Source: Paenibacillus_G sp049942825 (lineage in GTDB: Bacteria; Bacillota; Bacilli; Paenibacillales; NBRC-103111). From it: a DNA stretch of 64,000 nucleotides. The notes beneath the pieces were generated by a model. That model searched no databases. It saw only the letters and a program-made list of their open reading frames with translations, and was not told the DNA's origin. Of the stretch, positions 1-6,461 are shown piece after piece (within the stretch, counting starts at the first letter, position 1; every line of letters starts with the position of its first letter). A program made the position numbers and the translations under genes. The DNA is taken from the NCBI RefSeq assembly GCF_049942825.1, contig NZ_CP187970.1:5332001-5396000 (forward strand), in the 5' to 3' direction.

Positions 1-315
1 TTCTTCGGTGCGGACCTTGTGCAGCACCGGCCGGCTGCATGCCCTCACGCTGGTCTCGGTCGGAGCGATCGCATCGCCGATCGTCAGGGCAACGTCATAG
101 ATGCCGTTCGGGACATCCACGACAAATGCGGTTCCGAGCGGGATGCAGAAGCCTCCCCGGAGGGTATCCGGCTCCCCTCTCTCCCTCGAAGCAACCCGGG
201 AGAGATCCGTAAACCCGTATCCGAGCTCCTCACGGTAGAGCGACTCATGAGTGATCTTGGTATACCCCGGCTCGGGCGCTCCCGAACCGAAGTCGAACTG
301 ATGAAGCGCAGGCAT
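1..315 (-). CDS. Rhamnogalacturonan acetylesterase-like protein, N-terminal part (runs off left edge)
   Basis: The minus-strand frame is open from the ATG at 315 to the window edge (105 codons). A good ribosome site (AAGGAGAG) sits 9 bases upstream. The start, HQFDFGSGAPEPGYTKIT, then YREELGYGF and FVVDVPNGIYDVALTIGDA, match the N-terminal beta-sandwich (galactose-binding-like) module that precedes the SGNH esterase domain in bacterial rhamnogalacturonan acetylesterases. The catalytic domain lies outside the window. It sits downstream of two sugar permease genes and a YesM/YesN system, the gene company of pectin (rhamnogalacturonan) utilisation loci. The substrate is inferred from that company. 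No signal peptide is visible, so the enzyme may be cytoplasmic. Confidence 0.75.
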   Translation of the reverse strand, partial: MPALHQFDFGSGAPEPGYTKITHESLYREELGYGFTDLSRVASRERGEPDTLRGGFCIPLGTAFVVDVPNGIYDVALTIGDAIAPTETSVRACSRPVLHKVRTEE

Positions 316-510
316 CTCGATTTTCTCTCCTTCCGTTATCTGACCGCACCGGCTCTGTACAGCATGCCGGCGCCACCGGTTCCGACAGTCCAGCAGCAAA
401 GCGGATAAGGTCAGCGCGGCCCATGGCCTCAGCCCTGCATGCGCTTATATGGTATCTCGCGGCAGGCCCCCTTGGCTCGTTCATTACAGCCGTGCCGGCC
501 GGCACGCCGT

Positions 511-737
511 TCAAGCTGTCCACCGCTTCGTGCGTGGGGCCAGCAGGAAGTCCACGTGACCGTGGTAATTGGTTTGATGCCGTCGACAAGGTCATCCTGG
601 CGGCCGAACATATTGCCGATGTGAAACAGGAAGAGCCGGACACGAATCAACGTGCCGACCCAGGCCTGGTGCGGGATGCTATAGGTTACGGAGTTGTCCG
701 TATGCCGGAAAATCCTCTCCTGTTCTCCGAGCGGCGC
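511..737 (-). pseudogene. Possible degraded coding remnant, family unknown
   Basis: Between the permease and the esterase, the minus strand has a stretch that reads like real protein (SYSIPHQAWVGTLIRVRLFL, then FHIGNMFGRQDDLVDGIK) from about 733 to 570. A one-base shift near 570 lets it continue as NYHGHVDFLLAP and stop at 511. A ribosome-site-like AGGAGAGG lies just after the permease stop, but no ATG, GTG or TTG follows at proper spacing. I do not recognise the family. It could be the C-terminal end of a gene that lost its start, or chance coding-like sequence. The remaining bases 316-510 show nothing. Confidence 0.3.
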
Positions 738-740
738 ACC

Positions 741-1637
741 CTACTTCAAACCGCTGGTCGAGATCCCTTCCACGATGTACTTCTGGAAGACGAAGAACAC
801 GATAACGATCGGCAGCAGCGACAGTGTCGCCATGGCGAACATCCCGCCCCAGTTGTTGATGGACTCGGCATCAAGGAACAGCTTGAGTGCCAGTGAAACC
901 GGGTAGAGCTCCGGACGGTTCAGGTACAGCAGCGGGTTGATGAAGTCATCCCATCTCCAGTAGAAGGAGAAGATCGTCGAGGTCACGAGCGCCGGCACGA
1001 TCAGGGGCACCACCACTTTGAAAAAGATGCCGTACTTGGAGCAGCCGTCCATCTTTGCCGCCTCGTCAAGCTCCGGCGGGATGGTACGGATGAACTGCAT
1101 GATAAGGAAGATAAAGAACGGCGTCGCGAAGAAGTTCGGCACGATGAGCGGCTTGAACGAAGACAGCCATCCGAGCTTCGCGAACATGACATACTGCGGG
1201 ATAACGGTGACGTCGTGCGGCAGCATCATCGTCATCATGACGCAGGCGAACCAGAAACTCTTGAATTTGAAATTGATCCGGGCAAACCCGTAGGCCACGA
1301 GCGCTGAAGAGGCGACCGCCCCGATCGTCGAGATGATAACGATGATGAACGAGTTTTTGAAAAAGGTGCCGAACGTCGTGCCGGCAAAGCCTCTCCAGCC
1401 GCTGGTATAGTTCGAGAAGTCGAGCGTGCTCGGGATGAGGCTGTAGGCGTTCGCAAAGATCTCACTGTTGGGCTTCAGCGACGAGCTCGCCAGCCACAGG
1501 ATCGGATAGATCATCGCCAGGGCCAGGCCCCCGACGATCAGATGATATAGAAACGGCTTCAAGCGTTTGAAGCTCAGGGCTTGGGAGCTGCTCTTGGGTT
1601 TTGCCATCGGCTTGGCGCCGTTCATGCTCATGGCCAT
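741..1637 (-). CDS. Carbohydrate ABC transporter permease, MalG/YesQ type
   Basis: A 298-residue inner-membrane permease of the MalG/AraQ family. It forms the transmembrane channel of a sugar importer together with the MalF-type partner encoded just upstream. About six hydrophobic segments are visible (roughly residues 32-52, 95-117, 128-150, 165-185, 210-228, 268-286). The ATPase-contacting EAA loop is at 188-211 (DEAAKMDGCSKYGIFF then P). The N-terminal 28 residues are basic and hydrophilic. The gene starts one base after the MalF-type stop, so the two are translationally linked. No ATPase gene is present, which fits Bacillales importers that share a general MsmX-type ATPase (family knowledge). 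Context points to pectin-derived oligosaccharides. Confidence 0.9.
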   Translation of the reverse strand: MAMSMNGAKPMAKPKSSSQALSFKRLKPFLYHLIVGGLALAMIYPILWLASSSLKPNSEIFANAYSLIPSTLDFSNYTSGWRGFAGTTFGTFFKNSFIIVIISTIGAVASSALVAYGFARINFKFKSFWFACVMMTMMLPHDVTVIPQYVMFAKLGWLSSFKPLIVPNFFATPFFIFLIMQFIRTIPPELDEAAKMDGCSKYGIFFKVVVPLIVPALVTSTIFSFYWRWDDFINPLLYLNRPELYPVSLALKLFLDAESINNWGGMFAMATLSLLPIVIVFFVFQKYIVEGISTSGLK

Positions 1638-1638
1638 G

Positions 1639-2547
1639 TTATTTGTCCCCTTTCGCTTCGTAGTGGACCCAATACTTGGAGGTCTGGAAGATCAGCAGCG
1701 TAATCAGGCCGACGATGATCAGCATGACCCACGCCATGGCGGAAGCGTAGCCCATCTCGAAGAATTGGAACGCCCGGCGGTACAGGTAGAGCGAGTACAG
1801 CAGCGTGTTGTCCAGCGGGCCGCCCTCGCCGCGGGAGATGATGTAGGCCGGCGTGAACGTCATGAAGGCGGCGATCGTCTGCATGATCAGGTTGAACAGG
1901 ATGATCGGCGAGAGCAGCGGCAGAGTGATTTTGAAAAACTTGTGCACCGCATTCGCCCCGTCGACCGAAGCCGCTTCGTACATGGAAGCCGGAATGTTCT
2001 TGAGACCGGCCAGGAAGATCAGCATCGATGAGCCGAACTGCCAGACGGACAAGGCGATCAGCGTCCACAGCGCGCTGTCGGGGGAACCGATCCAGGAGGT
2101 AGTGCTCTCAATACCGATGAGGCCGAGCGCCGAGTTGAACAGGCCCTTGTCGCCGAAGATCTGCGTCCACATAATTGAAACGGCCACGCTGCCGCCGATA
2201 AGCGATGGCAGGTAGTAGGCGGAACGGTAGGCGCCGATCCCGCGGGCGACCGTGTTCAGCATCATCGCCACCGCAAGCGCGAAGGCGAGACGCAGCGGAA
2301 CGGAAGCGAATACATAGGTCATCGTCACTTGAAGCGACTTGATCAGCTTGTCGTCATTGGTGAACATGTTCTCATAGTTCTGCAGCCCGACCCAGCGGGG
2401 TGCTTCCAGCAGGTTGTACTCCGTGAACGAATAATACAGCGACGAGACGATGGGGAACATCGTGAAGATCAGGAACCCCAGGATGAACGGCGCGGTGAAC
2501 ACATATCCGATCACATTTTCGTTTTCACGTAAAGAAACGGCTTTCAT
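1639..2547 (-). CDS. Carbohydrate ABC transporter permease, MalF/YesP type
   Basis: A 302-residue permease of the MalF/UgpA/LplB family, partner of the downstream MalG-type permease. The chosen start is the ATG at 2547 (MKAVSLRENE), with AGGGG upstream; the frame is also open further upstream, but those residues are not family-like. Six membrane segments are visible (about 12-34, 75-98, 108-130, 160-182, 208-232, 268-288). The EAA loop is at 189-210 (MYEAASVDGANAVHKFF then P). In this locus the permeases are separated by 2.4 kb from the solute-binding protein gene. They have their own promoter region (2708-2769) that carries the same repeat pair as the binding-protein promoter. Confidence 0.9.
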   Translation of the reverse strand: MKAVSLRENENVIGYVFTAPFILGFLIFTMFPIVSSLYYSFTEYNLLEAPRWVGLQNYENMFTNDDKLIKSLQVTMTYVFASVPLRLAFALAVAMMLNTVARGIGAYRSAYYLPSLIGGSVAVSIMWTQIFGDKGLFNSALGLIGIESTTSWIGSPDSALWTLIALSVWQFGSSMLIFLAGLKNIPASMYEAASVDGANAVHKFFKITLPLLSPIILFNLIMQTIAAFMTFTPAYIISRGEGGPLDNTLLYSLYLYRRAFQFFEMGYASAMAWVMLIIVGLITLLIFQTSKYWVHYEAKGDK

Positions 2548-2707
2548 GATCTCAACCCCTAGCATAAGGTGTGGGTGTACAGCGAACGGATGCTGCCTGA
2601 CTGCCAAACAACAGAAGATCTTCCTTGCGAGCGCTCATTGTCGTCCTCTGTCGTTTCTGTAAACGCGCATCGCCCGTGTCGGACAATGCCGTTTATCTTA
2701 TGTCTTT

Positions 2708-2769
2708 ATGATAAAAGAATCGGGACTTCTTCAGAAGGCAAAAAACCGCTCTCTTTGTTTAAAAACCCG
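2708..2769 (-). promoter_or_regulatory. Putative promoter of the permease pair with 21-bp-spaced direct repeat
   Basis: On the minus strand a C-G-G-N-T5 word occurs twice, exactly 21 bp apart (plus-strand ends at 2769 and 2748, the latter within GGCAAAAAACCG at 2737-2748). Twenty-three bases further on is the -10-like hexamer TATCAT (plus 2708-2713). No good -35 is seen. The same arrangement with the same 23-base gap occurs upstream of the binding-protein gene (6343-6404). A tandem site of this period suits an AraC-family activator, here inferred to be the response regulator at 6462-8015. The rest of 2548-2841 shows nothing further. Confidence 0.5.
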
Positions 2770-2841
2770 ACATTCGGCAGAATCCGTCATGCCTGCCGCG
2801 AACCGCCAATAGAGTAGAAGTAAACTATCCATAGGAAAGCG

Positions 2842-3534
2842 GTGCTGCCCATGCAACCCCATGCCTTCTACGCTATGACTCCCCAGCCTCCCATCGGCGC
2901 GCTTCACCGGCAGGCTGTCCCCGGCCGCATTGAGGTGACCGGAGAAGCCAGCGTGTCCGCCCAGCCCGACCGGGCTGTCATCGTGCTCGGTGCTGTGACG
3001 GAGAATGTCTCGCTGACCGAAGCACAGGCTGAGAACACTGAGGCGGTCACCCGCATCATCGCCTCCCTAAAGGCCCTCCCTCTGCCGGAGGACGCAATCG
3101 CCACCTCGGACTACCGGATTGAGATGCAGTATGCCTTCGAGGACGGCAAGCAGCGCTTCACCGGTTATCGCGTCACCCACCTGCTGCAGATTACGTTGGA
3201 CGTTCCGGCCCGGGCCGGTAAGGTGGTCGACACCGCCGTGGCCAACGGGGCCAATACGGTCACCAGCGTCTCGTTCAGGCTCGCTCGGCCGCAGCCGTAT
3301 TACCACGCAGCCCTGTCCGCCGCTGTCCGTGAGGCGCAGAGCAAGGCGGAGACGGTGGCCCGCACGCTCGGCGCACGGCTCAGCCCGCACCCGCAGCTCG
3401 TCGAAGAGCTGAGCCGCGTGCCTGAGCCGATCCCTTACCAGACCGCGATGCTGGCGGACAGCAAAGTAACGCCGCTGCAGCCCGGCACCCTGCAGGTGAC
3501 GGCCTCGGTGAAGGTGGTGTATGCTTACCTTTGA
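2842..3534 (+). CDS. SIMPL (DUF541) domain protein
   Basis: A protein of about 230 residues with a SIMPL/DUF541 domain spanning roughly residue 29 to the end. It opens with GRIEVTGEASVSAQPDRAVI, the hallmark start of that fold, and continues through the family's VTHLLQITLDVP and YHAALSAAVREAQSKAETVA stretches. The start is GTG at 2842 or ATG at 2851; AGGAAAG at 2833-2839 favours the GTG. There is no signal peptide, whereas many SIMPL proteins are exported. The function of the family is poorly defined (signalling or envelope-stress links in other bacteria). It lies on the plus strand inside an otherwise minus-strand sugar locus and is followed by a small membrane protein gene. Confidence 0.85.
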   Translation: MLPMQPHAFYAMTPQPPIGALHRQAVPGRIEVTGEASVSAQPDRAVIVLGAVTENVSLTEAQAENTEAVTRIIASLKALPLPEDAIATSDYRIEMQYAFEDGKQRFTGYRVTHLLQITLDVPARAGKVVDTAVANGANTVTSVSFRLARPQPYYHAALSAAVREAQSKAETVARTLGARLSPHPQLVEELSRVPEPIPYQTAMLADSKVTPLQPGTLQVTASVKVVYAYL

Positions 3535-3556
3535 ACTTTATGAGGGAGGGCTGACC

Positions 3557-3799
3557 TTGGCATCTTCACCGCACCCTGGGGACAAAGATTTCTCCGCCCG
3601 CTTCGAGAAGCTGAAGGGGCCCCGCATGAGCAGGCGGATGTGCATCTTCCACTTTTTTTTGGTGCTCTTTTTGCTCGTCGTCACCCTTGGCTTCGGGGCC
3701 TTTTTTGTCTCCTACGCCGGCCTGTTCGGTGTGGTCCCCAGCCTGATCCCGGCGGCTCTGCTTGTCACCGCCATCGTCTCCTGGATTCGTAGTTATTGA
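3557..3799 (+). CDS. Small two-helix membrane protein, unknown
   Basis: An 80-residue protein. The preferred start is the TTG at 3557, seven bases after GAGGGAGGG; the frame is open back to an ATG at 3521 inside the SIMPL gene, but that start has no ribosome site. The first 32 residues are hydrophilic (PHPGDKDFSARFEKLKGP). They are followed by two membrane segments (about 36-56 and 58-76) and end in a short basic tail. No family is recognised. It probably forms a two-gene operon with the SIMPL gene, whose stop lies 20 bases upstream. Confidence 0.6.
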   Translation: MASSPHPGDKDFSARFEKLKGPRMSRRMCIFHFFLVLFLLVVTLGFGAFFVSYAGLFGVVPSLIPAALLVTAIVSWIRSY

Positions 3800-3910
3800 C
3801 TCTTCAGCCCTTCGACAACCCTAGCCCTGAACTGGCGGCCGGTCCTGCCAGAAGCATGGCAGTGACCGGCAGTTCACCGATCCTGCTCCGCGCGAGTCGA
3901 CGGCTGGGCT

Positions 3911-3992
3911 GCTTGGGCTGCTCCGCGCCAATCGGCGGTTGGGCTTGGAACGCTTGGGCTGCTCTGCGCCAGTCGGCAGCTGGACTTGGAAC
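3911..3992. repeat. Tandem duplication, 41-bp unit x2
   Basis: Two adjacent 41-bp copies begin with GCTTGGGCTGCTC (3911-3951 and 3952-3992) and differ at only a few positions. The start of a third copy is visible at 3993. The array lies in the non-coding block between the plus-strand membrane protein gene and the minus-strand binding-protein gene. Confidence 0.8.
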
Positions 3993-4048
3993 GCTTGAAA
4001 ACGACGCGCTGACCCTCAGTAGATGCATGCCTTGGCAGGCCCAAAAGC

Positions 4049-4238
4049 AAATAGCGGAACTCTAGTTCGCTATTCCTTGAAGATCAGCTGCCTTCTGAGC
4101 CATAGAGGAACTCAGATGCGTTATTCTTATGAATTGGGGACAACCGGCCGCTCATCAGCCCAAATAAGGAATCTGAGTTCCGTTATTCCTTGGGAAATAA
4201 CGGGAAATAGCCGAATAAGGAACCTCATTTCCTTTATT
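4049..4238. repeat. Cluster of four ~26-bp imperfect palindromes
   Basis: Four related units lie at 4049-4074, 4101-4125, 4162-4187 and 4213-4238. Each has the form AATA-N-GGAA-CT...AG-TTCC-TATT, so each can fold back on itself. Spacing between units is irregular (25-40 bp), and the sequence between them is not repeated. A related 37-bp palindrome occurs 44 kb away at 48580-48616, so this looks like a dispersed repeat family and not a local array. No open frame with a ribosome site is associated. Confidence 0.75.
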
Positions 4239-4393
4239 CTCAAAAATGTGAGTCCTTTTCCCTTCCTACCCCAACGTGTATGTCAGCAAGCTCGACAGTA
4301 TCAGGCTTACGTCCGATCTGCCAGACGAGAATCCGATGTGTCAGTTGGCCCGGGAGTCAGCTCACCGTCGTCATCCGGGCTTGCAAGGGCGCC

Positions 4394-4645
4394 TAGTGCA
4401 GCTTCGTGGGCGTATGGTGCAGCTTCGTGGACGTAAGGCGTTGCTTCGTGGACGTCTGATGCAGCTTCGTAGGCGTATGGTGAAGCTTCGTGGACATCAG
4501 GTGCAGCTTCGTGAGCGTCAGGTGCAGCTTCATGGACATCAGGTGCAGCTTCGTGAGCGTCAGGTGCAGCTTCGTGAGCGTCAGGTGCAGCTTTGTGGGC
4601 GTCAGGTGCAGCTTCGTGGGCGTATGGTGTGGTTCATGGTCGCTA
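4394..4645. repeat. Tandem repeat, 21-bp unit, about 12 copies
   Basis: Eleven consecutive 21-bp units (consensus AGGTGCAGCTTCGTGGGCGT plus one base) run from 4394 to 4624. A degenerate twelfth extends to 4645. Internal units (4499-4603) are the most alike. Because 21 is a multiple of three, frames stay open on both strands (for example a VQLRGRM heptad). There is no ribosome site or matching protein-like flank, so I treat it as non-coding. Confidence 0.9.
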
Positions 4646-4667
4646 AACGGAGGGCCGAGAGCCGTAA

Positions 4668-4870
4668 GCCAGGTGTCCAAACTACGTCAGAGTGTCCCGG
4701 TGTGTCAGTCAGACCTCCGATCTCCTTCAGCCAGGTGTCCAAACTGCGTCAGCGTGTCCGCCGTGTCAGTTAGTCCTCCGATCTCCGTCAGCCAGGTATC
4801 CATAGTTCGTCAGCGAGTCCCGCCGTGTCAGTCAGACCTCCGGTCTCCGTCAGCCAGGTGTCCAAGGCGG
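4668..4870. repeat. Tandem repeat, 61-62-bp unit, three copies plus a partial
   Basis: Copies begin with GCCAGGTGTCCAAA-like sequence at 4668, 4730, 4791 and 4853; the last is truncated after about 15 bp. Within each unit the words GTGTCAGTCAGACCTCCG and TCTCCGTCA recur. The array follows the 21-bp array almost directly and ends before the terminator of the binding-protein gene. The whole block 3800-4916 otherwise holds no gene I can support. Confidence 0.85.
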
Positions 4871-4916
4871 TCAGGCCCCAGCGAGAGGGCGGACTTCCCA
4901 TGCCGCCCCAAGCACA

Positions 4917-4950
4917 TAAAAAGGCCCTGCGCTGTACTCAGCGCAGAGCC
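4917..4950 (-). terminator. Intrinsic terminator of the binding-protein gene
   Basis: A 12-bp stem (GGCCCTGCGCTG / CAGCGCAGAGCC, one mismatch) with a TACT loop is followed, on the minus strand, by a run of five T. It lies 10 bases after the stop codon of the solute-binding protein gene. It would separate that gene from the permeases further downstream. Confidence 0.85.
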
Positions 4951-4960
4951 CTTACCGGTC

Positions 4961-6289
4961 TTACTTCTTGTTCTTCGCCAGAATCGCGGTCGCATCCTTG
5001 CGGAACTTCGCCGCCGCGTCTTCCGGCGTGATTTTCTTATACATCATCTGCTCGTTGAGATCCTTGAGCAGCTTCTCGATCTCGATGGAGCCGATCGGGT
5101 TCGGAGGATCCATCGGCGAGGAGTTCTGCTCGGCCCACGCAACGTAGTCGAAGACCTTGACTTCTTCCGGCTTCAGCAGCGGCTTCAGCGCTTCCTTCAC
5201 CTTGGAGGAGACCGGTACGCCGCGCTCGCCCTTGATGATCTTGTTCGCTTCGATGTCGTTGATGAAGAAGTCGATGAACTTCGCAGCTTCTTCCTTGTTC
5301 TTGGAGCTCTTCGTCACGGAGAGGTACATACTAGGCTTCAGGAACATGCCCTTGTTGGCGTTCGGTCCGACCATCGGCTGCAGCTCGAGCGGACGCTTCG
5401 CAGCATTGACGAGACCGATGTACTGGTTCGACCAGCCGTTGGAAGTGATCGAGTTGCCGAGCGTCACTTCATCGTCCTCCGGCGTGCCCTTCTTCTGCGC
5501 TTCCTTGTCCAGCGTGAGGTAGTAGCCGGCTTCATACCACTTCTGCTGGCGCTTGAAGTAGTCGACGAAATACTTGTCGTCCGTGTAGCCGAGCGTCGTG
5601 CCGTCGGCGCTGTACATCTTCTGGTCCACGGTTCTCAGGTAATAAGCGAAGAATACGTCCGGACGGTAGCCGCCCATGATCTTGCCGGCTGCTTTGGCTT
5701 TCATTGCGATCTGCTCGAGATCATCCCAGGTCCAATCCTTCTTCGGAGGCTCGACGCCGATCTTCTTCAGCATTTCGAAGTCCATCAGGTGCGCCAGCGC
5801 GTTCACGCCCGTCGTCATCGCGTACAGCTTGCCGTCCAGCTGGCCGCCCGAGATGATGTTCGGAGAGATCGAGCTGACGTCGATCGTGCCGTTCTTCGTA
5901 TATGGCGTCAGGTCCTCCAGCTGGCCGCGGCCGCCGTATTGAGTCAGGTAGGAGATGTCCATCTGCAGAATGTCCGGCAGTCCGTTCGCCGCCGCCTGCG
6001 GGGCCAGCTTCTTCCAGTAGTCATCGAAGGAAGCGTATTCAGCCTCGATCTTCACGTGAGGGTTCTTCTGCTGATACAGCTCGATGACCTTCAGCGTGTA
6101 ATCGTGGCGTGCCTGTCCGCCCCACCAGGCCATCCGCAGCTTAACCGGTTCCTTGCTTCCGGAAGCGTTTTCGGTTTTGGCAGCAGTGCCGCCGTCCGCC
6201 GCATTCCCGTTACCTCCGGCAGGTGCCGAGCCGCCGCAGCCAGTCAGTACAAGTGCAAGAGAGAGCAGTGCAGTGATCGGTTTTTTCAT
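4961..6289 (-). CDS. Sugar-binding lipoprotein, family 1 (YesO-like)
   Basis: A 442-residue extracellular solute-binding protein of the MalE-like family 1. It has a lipoprotein signal peptide (MKKPITALLSLALVLTGCGG, lipidated Cys18), then a Gly/Ala-rich linker, then the bilobed domain from about residue 50. The family-typical start of the domain is VKLRMAWWGGQARHDYT. Near the C-terminus it ends KFRKDATAILAKNKK. The ATG at 6289 follows GGGGAGGAAA. It captures substrate outside the membrane for the MalFG-type permeases at 741-2547, from which it is separated by a terminator, repeats and two plus-strand genes. It lies directly downstream of a YesMN-type system, and its promoter carries the 21-bp-spaced repeats. 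The substrate (rhamnogalacturonan oligomers) is inferred from context. Confidence 0.9.
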   Translation of the reverse strand: MKKPITALLSLALVLTGCGGSAPAGGNGNAADGGTAAKTENASGSKEPVKLRMAWWGGQARHDYTLKVIELYQQKNPHVKIEAEYASFDDYWKKLAPQAAANGLPDILQMDISYLTQYGGRGQLEDLTPYTKNGTIDVSSISPNIISGGQLDGKLYAMTTGVNALAHLMDFEMLKKIGVEPPKKDWTWDDLEQIAMKAKAAGKIMGGYRPDVFFAYYLRTVDQKMYSADGTTLGYTDDKYFVDYFKRQQKWYEAGYYLTLDKEAQKKGTPEDDEVTLGNSITSNGWSNQYIGLVNAAKRPLELQPMVGPNANKGMFLKPSMYLSVTKSSKNKEEAAKFIDFFINDIEANKIIKGERGVPVSSKVKEALKPLLKPEEVKVFDYVAWAEQNSSPMDPPNPIGSIEIEKLLKDLNEQMMYKKITPEDAAAKFRKDATAILAKNKK

Positions 6290-6342
6290 CTCTATTTCCT
6301 CCCCTGATTGTGTTTCCGATTATGATAAGGCTTACATTGCTT

Positions 6343-6404
6343 ATTATCTCTTGGATGCGTTCGAAGAGGAATTCAAAAAACCGTGAGGATTGTTCAAAAA
6401 ACAG
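6343..6404 (-). promoter_or_regulatory. Putative promoter of the binding-protein gene with 21-bp-spaced direct repeat
   Basis: TTCAAAAAAC occurs twice on the plus strand, at 6372-6381 and 6393-6402, exactly 21 bp apart. On the minus strand it reads as GTTTTTTGAA. Twenty-three bases downstream of the proximal copy is GATAAT (plus 6343-6348), a good -10, with no -35 match. The layout is identical to that upstream of the permeases at 2708-2769. A catabolite-repression-like word, TGTAAGCCTTATCA (minus strand, plus 6323-6336), lies just downstream of the -10; it matches 13 of 14 positions of the Bacillus cre consensus. Confidence 0.55.
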
Positions 6405-6439
6405 GCTTTCCGCAAATTTCGACTCCGTTTTTTTGAACA
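6391..6439. repeat. Inverted repeat between response regulator and binding-protein genes
   Basis: The left arm TGTTCAAAAAACAGG (6391-6405) and the right arm CCGTTTTTTTGAACA (6425-6439) are near-perfect reverse complements around a 19-base loop. The left arm overlaps the distal copy of the 21-bp direct repeat. In RNA it would form a stem of about 14 bp downstream of the regulator stop, without a clean terminal T run. It could be a processing or attenuation hairpin, or a third operator copy. Confidence 0.6.
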
Positions 6440-6461
6440 TCCCCACAGACCGCCCTCAGCT

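Noticed and set aside
4394..4645. Coding sequence for a heptad-repeat protein
   Set aside because: Frames are open only because the unit is 21 bp. There is no ribosome site, and the sequence outside the array is not protein-like.
4394..4870. CRISPR array
   Set aside because: Units are contiguous with no unique spacers, two unrelated unit types adjoin, and no cas gene is nearby.
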